Positions 23,525 to 35,480 of a stretch of DNA of 64,000 nucleotides are shown piece after piece. Location: assembly GCA_032164245.1 (NCBI GenBank), contig JAVMKO010000022.1, forward strand, positions 9,981,845 to 10,045,844, in the 5' to 3' direction. The translations under genes were made by a program, and so were the position numbers. Below the pieces are notes generated by a model that was not told the DNA's origin, made no database searches, and worked only from the letters and a program-made list of their open reading frames with translations. How positions within the stretch are numbered: the stretch's first letter is position 1; the number at the start of each line of letters is the position of its first letter. The DNA comes from Sternotherus odoratus. Taxonomy: Eukaryota; Chordata; Testudines; Kinosternidae.

Positions 23525-23640
23525 TCGCAAGCTCTTCAGGGCAAGGACTCTCCATGTCAGCACACAGCTGACTGGAGGAACCGGTCTTGCTCAGGGCCCC
23601 AAGGTGCCACCATCATACAACTAGTGCAAATAGTGACAGC
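23525..23640 (+). repeat. L2-like tail fragment
   Basis: The block 'gcaagctcttcagggcaagg', a degenerate middle, 'gctcagggccccaaggtgcc' and 'ctagtgcaaatagtgac' follows the sense layout of the tail. Confidence 0.4.
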
Positions 23641-23789
23641 CTCCCGAACAAGGTAGTGAAGAAAACCCAAGAGATTAGCACAAAGGGGATGGACTCTTGC
23701 ACAAGAAGTCAAGGGACTGGCATTTGCCACCATGAGATGTCACCTTTGCCTCCACTGACCAACCTCTGAAATTACAATGGAAGAGGAAA

Positions 23790-24045
23790 GATCTGGTCTT
23801 GCAGTTCAGGGACAGGACTCCTGGGTTCTACCCTGGCTCTGCCATGACCAGCAAGCATAGCCTCAGATTGTGGAAACTGCTGTTTTTTAGAAAATACACG
23901 AGCTATGTTCACAGGCACAGATCCCATTGGCTTCAGGTGGAATGATGGTTGCTTGGCTCCTCTGGGGGGAAAGCCCAGACAAGGTCCCAAGTTGGGCCTG
24001 TCTGCCTCAGTTTCCCCCTCTACACAGTGCAGTTCATAATCTACC
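23790..24045 (+). repeat. MIR-type SINE relic
   Basis: The segment starts with tcttgcagttcagggacag, then actcctgggttctaccctgg, then ctctgccatgacc. A cctcagtttccccctc block follows about 170 bases later. The middle is diverged. Confidence 0.5.
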
Positions 24046-24791
24046 TTCCAGGGAGGTTTAACTCATTGGGATTTGTGCAGGGCTTGGAGATCCTGAGATG
24101 GAAGGTATTAGAGCAAAGTACTAGTAAAGTTCCTGGCGCTCAGCCCTGTGCTTGGGCCATGCAGAGAGGTCCCCAGGGCATTTCTCATCTTGCTGCGAGA
24201 GGGAAGAGAGAATCCTGTCAAAACATGAAGGCTCCCGCTCCTCCCCTCCTCCCAGCAGGATTCCCCTCACAGCAGAGTGCAGGAGGCTCTGGGAGTTCCC
24301 CCAGCCAGGCAGATGGGCTGTTCCCAGAGTGTCAGCCTGGCTTGCACAGCAGTGGCAGGCTGAGGCAGAGAGTTGGGGAGTTTTCCAGAGGAAGCCCTGG
24401 CCCCCCTTTGAAGCGTGTTGTACCGAGTTCTCTGCCACATGAAGTCAGACAGCAATGGCAGCAACTCAGAGGACGGGAGTGAGGACAGCATTAAAAATAC
24501 ACTCAAGTGACAGGCAGGGGACATGACGCCTGTCTCCTGAGCTTGGAGTTCAGAACCACCCTCTCCTGCCCCCATCCTGATCCCTGCAGCAGGCTTGGCT
24601 GAGCCAGGCTAACTTCTCCAGACAGTTAAAGGTCACAGGGGACATGCTGATATGAAGTTAGCGGTCTGAACTGTAGCCTGCCAAACCTGTGGCTCAACGC
24701 CCAGCTCTACCCATGCACCTCAGTCCTGACCCACAGTCCCTCCCCAAACATTGTTCCAGTCTCAGGAGCCAGGCAGTCTGCTTCAGGTCCG

Positions 24792-24808
24792 CCCCCCCCC
24801 CCCCCCCC
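24792..24808. repeat. C17 homopolymer
   Basis: Seventeen consecutive C on the plus strand (G-run on the ATP2B4 transcript). Confidence 0.9.
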
Positions 24809-25296
24809 GGCTCTGTGCCTCTGCAGGTCTGCCCAGAGTGTATCTGCCCCACACAGGGAGCTGGGGACAAGCTCAGCCCGGCTTCTTTGGACAAGCAGAC
24901 AGCAATTCCTGGAACCTCCCCAGAGCTGCAGAAGACATCCACTCATCCTTACCTCTGCCCTCCCTCTGCATGCAACCCAGCTCCTTCCATGCTAGGAATC
25001 CAGGCTCATGAAACCCACAAAATCTCATCCCCATCGCCTTCAAGTCTCCATCCACAGAGCTGCAGCGGCCTCAAATACGGACCTTCCTTCCTGCCCCGAC
25101 CATGGTCACAACAGATCCTTGCTGCCGGGCAAATCTTTGGCCATTTGTCTCCTCGGCCCACTCCCCAACCCCGGTAGCTGGACAAGGTCTGACCAGAGCC
25201 CCACATGCAGGTTCAGCAGCTGCACTTTTGGGGGGAGGAGGGAGAAGAGGGGAAGAGGCAGCATTCACAAGCAAGGCCATGAAGCATTCCCTCCCT

Positions 25297-25311
25297 CCCC
25301 CCCCCCCCCCC
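25297..25311. repeat. C15 homopolymer
   Basis: Fifteen consecutive C, 226 bases before the plus-strand solo LTR. Confidence 0.9.
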
Positions 25312-25537
25312 ACACGCCACGCCCTGGCAGGGAACCAGACGGTACTTGTGAAGGAGTTTCGCTCTTCAGAGTACTGCACCCAAGCTCAAGAATCCAGCTC
25401 CACCCAGCCCCCCCTTTCCTCCCATGCATAGTTCATTGTGGGAGCCGGAGCAGCTGGCATCACGCCCAGCCATTCAGTGCCATATGCCTGCGTCTCCGCA
25501 ACCCCGACACTTGCCTCTCACACCGGCACTGCCATAC

Positions 25538-26278
25538 TGTGACGAAGTAGGAATACTGTGTGTGCGTGCCTCAGTTTCCCCTATGCATTTAAGGAGTAGG
25601 GGCTGACACTGGAAGCAAGGAGGCATCCCTGATGCTGTAATCTGACCCCAGGTGTTGGAGCGAGGTAAGGTGATACCTCCAGCCCGGGAAATCAAACAAA
25701 GGGACAAAGGAGAGCAGGGAGGGGCTGGAGGGGGTTTGTGAGTAGGTCAGTCTGGGTCTAGCTGGGAAGGGGAGAGGAGCTATCTCGCTCTCTGGCCCCA
25801 AGATGGACCCAGCTGAGGGCTCACGCTCCACTCGCTGCATGGTCTGTGTTAGACCAGATAGAAATCATTGAATAAACCTGGGGAAGAAGCAGGAGCCCAG
25901 AATCTGGGCCTCACCTCCTAGCACCCCAGAAGGGCCTGACTGGATGGGCCCTGTTGAGACTGAGTAGCTCTGAGTTGGATGGTGTTCCTGACATCTCAAA
26001 CAGTCTATTCTGCTGGCTGTCACATTTGACTGTGAATTTGGGGTGCAGAACCCATGGGCTCCCCCAGGACCCCGCCCAGGCAGGCTTGCTGGGGGAAGCA
26101 CATGGAGGGGCAGACTGTGCTGAATGCTCCGAGGTCAGACGCAGGAAGGTGGAAGTGGGGACCCCTGAAGCTCCTGGCCTTGGAAACAGGCTGTGTACGG
26201 AGAAGGGGCCCTTCACCCGGAGTCCGGTCTGGCTTCCTAGGGAGCGGTTCCAGACCATCGACCGGGCGCTCCGTGACT
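25538..26278 (+). mobile_element. Solo LTR of the same family (copy 2) with 5-bp target-site duplication
   Basis: The element begins TGTGACGAAGTAGG and ends …CTCCGTGACT, probably a mutated …GACA end. It is flanked by a perfect five-base duplication CATAC (25533-25537 and 26279-26283), as expected for retroelement integration. AATAAA is at 25871-25876. It is 741 bases, longer than copy 1. About 110 extra bases sit just after the AATAAACCT string, and the two copies realign at tgtcacatttgac (26018). No internal retroviral sequence remains, so this is a solo LTR left by LTR-LTR recombination. It lies in reverse orientation to the host gene and to copy 1. Confidence 0.85.
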
Positions 26279-26554
26279 CATACCCACTTGCAGCCCCATC
26301 CGCGTCCCCGATTCCACCCCACAACGAGCCAATCAGCACCAGACTTTTAGGCTATCCCTCAAATCAGTGGGAGATCAGAGTGCAGTATATCCCTATCTTG
26401 CAGGCTTGGAAACAAGCCCCAGCAGAGGGCAGAGCAAACATGCTGGGTTTGGAATAACAGCCCCTCAAAGCCTCCCCCCACATGCAGAGCGAGCTTATGG
26501 GCACTGACTAATTCCTTCCTGCCATGTCTGCACAAAGCCGCAAGGGTTCCCTCA

Positions 26555-26625
26555 TTTTAAAGAAATGGGGAAACTGAGGCAAGGAGCAAGAAGCAGCTTG
26601 CCTGAGGTCACCCAGCAGAACGGTG
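26555..26625 (-). repeat. MIR-type SINE fragment
   Basis: The strings gaaatggggaaactgaggca and gcttgcctgaggtcacccag are the antisense MIR core. Confidence 0.6.
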
Positions 26626-27384
26626 GAGTAGAGAATGCAATGGAGGGAAGATGCCAACGTTGGTCTGGAGGTTTCAGCACATGAGAACTGTGGAAGGTTA
26701 ATCGAACTCCTGTTGACTTCAGGACAATCCTGGAGGGTTGGCAACTCTAAGGAGAGACACTGACACGGTGCAAGAGAGGTGTCTATTACCAGCCAGCACA
26801 TGGGCACAGCTAGGTTATTTTTGGCAGCATGAGTTACTGGCCCAGGGGATTCCTACCCTGAAGGTCCCCAGGGAGCTAAAAATAGGCCTGGTCACTTCCT
26901 CAGAGCATAGCTGCAAGCAGCTTCCAGGGCTGGGATCAGGAGGGGCCAGCAGGTCAGGCTCTGGGAGCCAGCTGCTTGCTATGGGCCTCATACATGTGAT
27001 GGTCAGTACGGGCATGGTAGTGTGTTGGGCATTGCTGGATGAACAGGCTAATGGACTCTTCCCAGATGCCCCCTCTCCATGGTGGTGCACACTGGCTCCC
27101 ATGTCTAAACTGGCCATTTGGCTACTAATGGCCACCAGATGCGAGGGGACAGGATCTTCCCCCCCCCCCCACCAGACAGCTTTTCACTCTAGTGTTATGC
27201 CCCCCAATCTTTTCAGACTCCTGTTGCACCCCCCCCCACCCATGTCCTCTACCTGGCTACACCTCCAAAGAGGGGGCTCATGGCGGACACATTGGAAAGC
27301 ATCTCCCTGGGGCAAGCTAGTGGCTATAGTAATACTGCTCCCTTCCACAGCTGTGGCATGCTTTACCGACAGTGTCTACTGCTC

Positions 27385-27590
27385 AGTGTAGTCATCTCCA
27401 CTTCAGAAGGGGAAACAGAGGCACAGAGGGGGAGGGGTTTGTCCAAGGTCACGTGGTGAATCCGTGGCAGAAAGAAGAGTCTTGACTGTTCCCCATCCAC
27501 CCACCACTAGAATCCACTCCCTCCTACTGCTGGGAATTGAACTCTGGAGTCCAGACTCCCGACTCCTCTGCTGAAACCATCACTTCCTGT
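27385..27590 (-). repeat. MIR-type SINE relic
   Basis: Features are ggggaaacagaggcacagag, ttgtccaaggtcacgtgg, then 'gggaattgaactctggagtc'. The distance between the core and the last motif is stretched. Confidence 0.6.
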
Positions 27591-28356
27591 TGGATTAAGA
27601 ACATGTCCCTCTCCTGGCAATGGCACTGCTTGGCCAGTTAGACTCTCCCCTCCCTGGACTGCCAGGGTCCCATACAGAAGAATGTTTGCTATCCAAGCTA
27701 CCCATCTCCTTACCAGCAGCCCTGCCAAGGGCAATGGAGCCAGGAGACAGCAGTAGTTCTGGCAAGGAGAGAGTTTGGGTGCAGCTCACAGATATCCCCC
27801 ATTGTGGGCAAACTAGGAATAGGGCCATCCATGTAGAAATAGGGACAGCTCCCTGTGCCAGCTCTTCCCCAAAACAGGGGTCCTCAAAAGCCAAAGATCA
27901 CCATGCCATCCAGATCATCAGATGCAGACATCCCCCTACAGGCAATCAAAATCCAGGTCAAGTTTGTGGCTCCAAGCCCATCTTTAGCAGTGATCAGTTT
28001 GGGGTAAGAACTTCCCCTTAAATGGGACTCAAACTAGAACTTTGGACATCTACCAAAATAGTTCAGGGAAGGAAAGAGGAGGCAATCCCCACCCACTTTC
28101 TCTTCCTCTAAGGCCCCCCCCCCCCAAACGGTTAAATACAAAGACGGTTGAGTGTAGCTGTGATAGGAGAAAGAAAACCACACGCTCTCCCAGGGAGAGC
28201 AAGCTTGCTGCTAAGCCCAGCTCCCCCCTTCCCGGCATGCCACACTCCTGGGAAAGTGTAGGCTGTTTTCCATATATAACTGCAAACTGTTCCATGCAGC
28301 AAGAAGTCCAATTAAAGGGAGGGAGAGAGACAAATATTGCCTCTGTGTGTGTAAGG

Positions 28357-28380
28357 AAAAAAAAAAAAAAAAAAAAAAAA
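28357..28380. repeat. A24 homopolymer
   Basis: Twenty-four A residues after ctctgtgtgtgtaagg. No recognisable retroposon body precedes it, so it is listed as a simple repeat. Confidence 0.9.
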
Positions 28381-28534
28381 GAGAAGGGTCCCTGGGATGC
28401 AGCCTAATTCAACCCTTGCAGAGCAATGCCTGTGATATGAGATCCAACCCAGCACAGTCAGTTGGGGCACCAACACAACCATGTGGGTCAAGGGAGCAGT
28501 GAAGGGGAGCAATTGCTCAGGCTAATGCAACAGT

Positions 28535-28549
28535 GGGGGGGGGGGGGGG
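28535..28549. repeat. G15 homopolymer
   Basis: Fifteen consecutive G on the plus strand. Confidence 0.9.
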
Positions 28550-29439
28550 AGAAGACCACTCACCCCTCTCTTGCACTGTTTCTATTGTAGTAAGACAGAC
28601 ATTCCCAGGGTCCCACAGCCTGTCTCTTTCAGTGCATCCAGACTTTTGCATTTTTCCTGCTCCCTTTCCATACCCTGGGATTGGATTCACTTACCCCAGA
28701 ATAAATCCAGAGCCACTCCCACTGAAGCAGGGTAGCAGAGAACAGACTGACATTTAAATGCCTACTTTTACTTCCTCCTTCTCCCCACCCCAATTATACC
28801 TTCAACATGCCTCTGAACTCACATTTTTGTGCCTACAGCAGGCTTGGTTCTGACCTATAATTCTCCTCCCACTGACTGCATCAGCATCCCAAACCCCATC
28901 GCACGGTTTCTTGCTCCTGTCTTGGGAAATGTCCCACAAGTTCCTGGCTGCATCAATACAAAATAGAAGATATATATATCCCACACCCCTTTCTCAAGCA
29001 CCAACCTGAAGTCATGAACCTCACCCACCCATCTCAGGCCCTTCCATTTAACAGATGGGTTGACTGCCCTGGTGCAGTGACTCCACCTCTTCCATCTCCA
29101 GCTTCCCCTTCTAACAAAGGGGTCTCTGAATTCCACCCCAGCTCCTGCTAGCAGCTCAGCACTATCACATTAATGACAACTAGAGGCCTCCTGAGCGGTT
29201 CTTTTGCCTTGATTGGACTCATAGTACAGCCAGTGACCTAATATACAACTATCCCATCTTGATCGGTTGGCTATCAGCCCAAAATCCACAGGAGAACAGA
29301 GGCCTACCAAAAAAGCCCACAACACTGAGTTAGGCTGCTGGTATACGGAGACCACAGCTTGTCATGTAGAGCAATGCGGTCTCATTGTTTCCTTGTGCTC
29401 TCTGACCTGTCTATCCACCTGCTGTCTCTTGCCTTACAT

Positions 29440-29555
29440 TTCAATTGTAAGATTTTTTGGAAGCAGGAACTGTTTGTTTGTACAGCGCCTAGTGCAGCAG
29501 GGTCTTGGTTCACACCTGTGGGTGTCTAGGTGTGAATACAAAAAAATAAGGTACC
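29440..29555 (+). repeat. L2-like retroposon tail
   Basis: The sense order is clear: tgtaagattttttggaagca, ggaactgtttgtttgtacag, cgcctagtgcagcagggtc, then 'gtgtctaggtgtgaatac' and an A-rich end. Confidence 0.65.
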
Positions 29556-30554
29556 TCTCTGAATCTGGGGAGGTGAGGGGGATGAAAACAATGCAAAAAG
29601 CCATAGAAAGGTGACGAGCTATGGTGCCCCTATGAACATACTCTGAGCTCTGCACAGCACTGGGGTTATGGAGGACTACTGAACATTTTAACAGCTCAGC
29701 CTGGGAGGTTGGACCCATTGGCATTTTAACCATTTAAGGGAAGCTCTGCAATGGTTTCTCTTTCGCAAACCTTTATAAAGTATCTAATCCCTAATGCTAA
29801 TCTGGGGATAGCGGCAGCTTTCAAAGGGCTAGGACAGGTGATTACCGCAGCAATCTGAGTGTCAGGAGGCATCATTAGCAATAAGCAACCTGGTAGGCAG
29901 TTGGAGGAAAGCTCTTTACTCAATATGCCAAGTGGCCAGCATTACTGGCTTAACAGTGAGGGCCGAGCCTACATTTCTGCTCACACCCAGCTGGGAAACC
30001 TGACCATTTTTCTTCAGTTCCCCTTATCACACTGAGGGGGTGGGAGAGGGGTCTTCCTCATTAGCATAAACCCATTTAATCACTAATTGAGTTCTGCAGG
30101 GGCAGGATTCCTGGAGCTAACAGGGGCTTTGCACCCCCTCCTGGCAGCGTTGCCATTGCAGACAACCCCTGCAAAGCAGGGACAGTAATCTGGCACCCGT
30201 GACCGATGCTACAGTTCCTCCTCTATTTCCTTGGTTTTTCAGTGTCATCCCACACGGAACTGCAACAGCTATGGCATGCTCCTTCCCAAATCCTTCTGTA
30301 TCACTGCTTTACATTACCTACCCTTAGGCTCCAATCCAGGGGGAGAATTTGAAGATCAAACTCTGAAGACTGCTCTGGGGTCTGCAAACTCCAGGGAGGT
30401 TCCACAGAGTGAAGTGGAAGCAAGGAGATGGCAGAAAATGCTCAAATGCTGCAGAGAACATTTGGAAGACTAGCTCACACCCATGGGACCAGCAGCAGAG
30501 TCCTTGCCCATCGACTTCCATTCTTAGCATTAATGAAGATCTTTGCTTGCTAAA

Positions 30555-30790
30555 GAGAACGAGGCGTACTTGTGGTACCTTGGAGACAAATTTGGGCATA
30601 TGTTTGTGGGCTAGAACCCACTTCATCAGATGCATGGAGTGTATATATACATACACACACCCTGAACATGAAAAGGTGGAGGTGACCATACCAACTTTAA
30701 AAGGCTAATCAATTAAGGTGAGTGATTAACAGCAGGAGACAAAAAACTTGTAGTGATAATCAGGATGCCCCACTCCAGCAGGTCAGGCAG
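30555..30790 (-). repeat. Dispersed turtle-type repeat
   Basis: The strings gcgtacttgtggtaccttgg, 'cccacttcatcagatgcatg' and cttgtagtgataatcagg occur in order. These are antisense landmarks of a repeat I recognise as abundant in turtle genomes. Its class is uncertain to me. A short (TA)n/(CA)n patch lies at 30641-30660. Confidence 0.6.
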
Positions 30791-32734
30791 CCCCCCTCTT
30801 GTCCTCTAACCAGGGAACTCTCCTTCCCCAAGTCTCAGCCTGAATTACTTCTGCAGGTCAGGTGCAGTCTGCAATGGCAGTTGTGTGAGGTCACTGACTT
30901 CCAGTCCAGGGATGCTCTAAGCCTGTTACAATGGGGCCCATATGGAGCCTGGTTCAATATGTGGTCCCAAGGAAGTCAGTGGAGTGCTGCTTGTGTGATG
31001 GAAGGTCAGCAATGTGATTTGGTTTGGCATGGGCAGACCAGACCAAACCATGTCCTCATGGACACTAAGGGAGCTGTGCTACAACCCTGAGAAGACCAGG
31101 GCTATAGTAAGGTTCTCATCAGCTAGAAGCCCATGGGCACATGAATGTTCCACACTCTGGGCACAGCAGGCTATAAGTGCTGGGTTAAAAGGTCCTCATG
31201 TGAATCTCCAACAGGTCTAATTACTGTGGGCCAGCCTAAGGGACCAGGTCCTTTACCTTGAGCAGCAGAGGTAGGTGCTTTTAGATCCAGAGGTTAAGTC
31301 AGCCGGGGCATAGTTACAAGGTCCCAGATCTCATGCACTTTAAGAGATGCATGTTAATGCCAGCAAGAAGCCAGCTCCCAGTTTAAAGGCCATTGGGCAG
31401 GAACCCAGCAACCTCTTGAGCCTCACATAACCTGAAGGGTTGAATGCAACCTAGGGGGAATTTCTGATATGATGCTTGGGTGAATCCTCCCTCTTCAACC
31501 CTGTTTTCTGGGAACACAAATGTAAGCCATGTTTGTCTGAAAAGCCCTGGTGAGCAGACCTCACACCAGAGGGATCTCTGGCAGGATTTAAGACACTGAA
31601 GGACCTGTGCTGGGGTTCCCACCTCAGCAGATTGAGTAATAGGGGTGCTCTAGAGGCAGTCATCAAGGAGGCCCAACTATCCCTGCACCACAACATGCCC
31701 TATAAAACCGGACTCCCCACGAATGTGTGCGAACAGCTGCTCTGTCCTTGCCTTTGTCTGGGAGAGAAAGCAGGAAGGGGTGTTTGGAGAGAGGGGAACT
31801 CTGACCTTCCATTTCCTTTTATCTTTGGAAGGGACAATACATTTGAGCGCTACAGACAGCACAATACCCCAGCTTCCCTCTGGCCCAGACCTCCAGGACA
31901 ACTGCACGATCTGTCCAGAGGTGAGACAGCACTGCGGCAAGCCCATGCCCCGCCGTCCCGATTGCTGTAGAGCACTGCAGCACAAACCGCCCTGCGCTGC
32001 AGAAAGTCAGTGTAATCTGCAGCATCTTGCAGGGACTTAATGCATTACACGTTTGACTGCAGGGACAGCCGGATTCCCCAGCCAGCTGCCCCACAGGCAG
32101 GTGCTGCAGAGGAAGGCGGCAGACGGAAATGAGGTGGAGAGATTCCCCCTGCCTCCACCCAGACTCTTTTCTGGAACCACTGACCAGCGCTAAATATGAA
32201 CCTTCCATGGTGCCATGTAAGGCCAGATAAACAAGCAACAGGATCCGTGCTATGGGGAGCTGGCACTTGGGGAGACATGCCCGAGCCTGGAGAAGACAGT
32301 GTCCAACTGTTTGCAGATGGCTGGCTCAGATGGAGAGCAGGGAAGGAGACAAGGCAAGGATAGAGAAAGGGGAGAACCTGAGGGAAAGAAAGGAATGAAA
32401 TGAGACTCAAGTGGCTGGTGAGTTTGACAGCACCAATAGCTCAGATCTAGCAAAATTAAAGAGGCCTGGTGAATCGCTGCAGGAATTCACCCTCCAGCAA
32501 AGCAACAGGGCGTGGTGGGGCTGGGGGGAGGGGTGCCAGCAGGAGGATGCAGCTGCTGAGCACCCAGGGAATTAGGAGGAAGGGTGAGGTCTTGTGAAGG
32601 CACAAGGCAGTGATGGCTCAGTTCCTGGCTCTGCCAGACTCCTCAGGCCAGCCGCAGATCAGGAGAGCTCAGCACCTTGGAGGTCATGCTCTTAGGAAGA
32701 TCTGGCACCAGTTGTGGGTGCTGATCCCCATAGC

Positions 32735-32800
32735 ACTGTAGGACTGGAAGGGACCTTGGGAGGTCATCTAGTGCAGTCCCCTGCACTCATGGCTGGACGA
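32735..32800 (-). repeat. CR1 LINE 3' end fragment (antisense)
   Basis: The strings gtaggactggaagggacctt and 'gaggtcatctagtgcagtcc' are a minimal CR1 terminus. Confidence 0.7.
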
Positions 32801-33471
32801 AGCATTAGTTGTGCTCTTCCAGGGGACGGCCACAGAGGCGGACTTACGCTCCAGATCTCACGGATGGCCCATGCCCGTTTCAAGGCACGCTTGCAAGCCC
32901 ACATCCCCCCAAAGTAGCATCTTCCAGGGCACTTTCCACAAAGATTCAACTCCCTTTCAAGGAGGTTTTTACGCCGCTTTAGGGGCTGGTGGAAGATGTC
33001 AGAGACGCCCTGGGGACTGAAGGCCTTTGGTTCCCCACAGGGCAGCAGATCCACCATGTGCAGGGACAAGGCTAACTTCCCCTCCACCTGGCTGGCATGA
33101 CTCAGTCCTGACTTGAAGGGACCTGTCCTAGGGGCAAGGAGAAAGTCCAGTGACAAGGTGCTCATCCCAGCCTCTGCCCTTGAACATTGTTAATTGGGTT
33201 AGTGGCTGGGTGAGGCAGGCATGTAAGAATCCCCACCCCATGAGCCATGTTTAACTGCATTTATCACCCAGCAGATGTCTGGGGAAATAGTTTCCCAGGA
33301 GTACAGAAGCTTGTGACTTTCAGCTCCTCAATAAGAGGTGTTTGGTCCTCATTTGCCTCCATCCCAGATGTGTGTGGGGGGGGGGGAGGGGGGACGGGAC
33401 ATAGCACACTTCCACCACAGCCCCTCCTTGTCCAGAACCTCCTCTAAGTAAGTTTGCTAGCTAGATCTCAC

Positions 33472-33560
33472 TGTTATATATTAGGCTTGAAGAGACCTCA
33501 GGAGCTCATCTAGTCCAACCCTCTGCTCAAAGCAGGACCAACATGAACTAAATCTTCTCA
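33472..33560 (-). repeat. CR1 LINE 3' end fragment (antisense)
   Basis: The strings gaagagacctcaggagctca, tctagtccaaccctctgctc and aaagcaggaccaacatg mark a truncated CR1 end. Confidence 0.75.
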
Positions 33561-34269
33561 GTAACAGACATGTCTCCTTTGACTTTTGCCCTCTTCACCA
33601 GGACATGTATCCACCAAGATATGCATGTGCAGGCTCCTGTATAGACACACAGGGTTATGCATTGCTTTGTACAGCCTCAATTCTCCAAAGCCTGAGGCAC
33701 CCAACATGGCTACCCACATGGAGACATTTTAAAGGGGGTTTGATCTGACAGCACTAACCCCTTCACCCTCTGAAAAATAACCCTCAAGGAGTTTCTAGCT
33801 GGGTACCTGAAAAAATCAGTAGTCTTCCAAGTGTACATTTTCCAAGGCATGACCCAAAACATGGTCTGATTACAGGAGCCATCCAACCAGCTTTTCAGAT
33901 GATTATTCCGGCTCCCCTCTGAGGAGAGCGGGCACAGAGCTATGCTCCCCTTCACAAGAGAATTGTGGTGCTAACCTGAGTGGTGTCACCTCACTTCTGC
34001 CAACATCTCTGCTTTGGCAAAAGCCCTTTTATGAAGGGAGATTTAGCCAAGATACTTTTAGGTCCAAAGTTTCAAAAGCCCACAGGCAATAAAAGCAGCG
34101 CGAGAGTCAAAACCCAGGTCACTGAAAAGCTGGCCCTTGCTCACTTGTTTAAAAGGAGACTCCATTTTTATCAACTGCATCTTTAGCGAGTTCTTGGAAA
34201 GTGTCTGGAGCATTTGGCTGTCATGTGACTGTGGTCATGGAAAAATAGGTTTAAAAGGTAGTTTTTACT

Positions 34270-34470
34270 GTACAGGTCTTTCCTTGCTCAGCACTTCAAA
34301 GGTCTCTTAACAATATGAATATTTATTTCTCTCAACAGCAACTATTTTATTAGCACTATTTTACAGAGAGGGGAAGTGATTTGCCCAAGGCCAAACAAGG
34401 AATCTGGCAGAGGCAGGAATTGAACTGAGATTTCCCAAATCCCAGTTCAGTGCCTTATAACACTTTAGTG
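34270..34470 (-). repeat. MIR-type SINE relic
   Basis: The block has 'agcactattttacagagagg', ggaagtgatttgcccaaggc and 'gcaggaattgaactgagatt' in antisense order, ending with 'agttcagtgccttataacac'. Confidence 0.7.
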
Positions 34471-34899
34471 GCATGAATATTCTTATTCTTTTAACTCCTG
34501 TGAGCACTGCAGAGCCAACAGCTGTGCTTCCCCCCAACTGGCTACCCTTCACCATCCCACAAAAGCAACTGGCCCTCTTTCAAGGTGCGTCATGGACTAC
34601 TGCCACCCTACCTGTCATCTCCCATTCACTATCAAAATGTCCACTCCCACTGGCCCATGATGCCAGCTGCCATTGCCCACTTGTTAGCAAACCAACTTTC
34701 ATGCTGCCCCTCACTTGGGAGGAGCTCAGTCAACATCCACAAAACCACTTCACTGTTTGTCAAATGCCTCCTTAAAACTCCCCCTTTGCCAATATGGCTC
34801 TAACAACTGGAGAGCTGTTCGAACAGTAGTGCACGGAGTCCATCTGGTCAATACACCCCATACCTGGTGGTCACATCTTATACTTGAGTTGCAAGTTCT

Positions 34900-34918
34900 G
34901 GGGGGGGGGGGGGGGGGG
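34900..34918. repeat. G19 homopolymer
   Basis: Nineteen consecutive G on the plus strand, the longest G/C homopolymer I counted here. Confidence 0.9.
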
Positions 34919-35339
34919 AAGAAGAGGCAGGGATGGTTTTGTTGCCAGTTTGTAGTGCCCAGCATAAGAGGATTCTGGTCCATGCCAGAGGTTCCTAGGT
35001 GCTAATGTAAAAAGCCATTGATGGGAGTGCAAACACTTCTAATCTGTGGCACATCTGGCTAGGCTAGGGAGTTCAAAGATTAATCATGGAGTCTGAGAAT
35101 TATTAACCAAGTTCCATTTGCAAAATGCTTATAACAGAGTGCAAGTAGTGCATGAGGCACAAAAGAACCCAGCTTGATGCTCAGATCCCAGGGGGAGTTC
35201 ACAGGGCTGGCAATTAAGAAAAAGACAAACAAGTCTCTTTTTAACTTAGGAACAGAGGAAACTGCAGTTGGCATCATGGAGAGCAATAGACTAGTGCAGT
35301 GACATTTTACCTACAGTTTAGAGCAGATCCCACATGATC

Positions 35340-35480
35340 TAGTGCCAGTGGTTTTCAAGGAGTGTTACAGATGTACAAGATCCTGCCCTGAGGAGCTTAC
35401 AACCCCAGTTATACAGAGCCCATGGACAGCCCTCCTGCTTTCCAGTGTGAAAAACAAGAGTCCCTACCCTGGAGATCTTG
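35340..35480 (-). repeat. L2-like retroposon tail
   Basis: Features are gtgttacagatgtacaagat, 'cctgccctgaggagcttaca' and a second partial 'agtccctaccctggagatct' motif. Two degenerate tail copies may be joined here. Confidence 0.45.

Noticed and set aside
22005..26278. The inverted LTR pair as the two ends of one provirus
   Set aside because: Proviral LTRs are direct repeats. These are inverted, have different flanks, and no gag, pol or env sequence lies between them.
28357..28380. A24 tract as the tail of a processed pseudogene or SINE
   Set aside because: The sequence before it has no recognisable retroposon body or target duplication.
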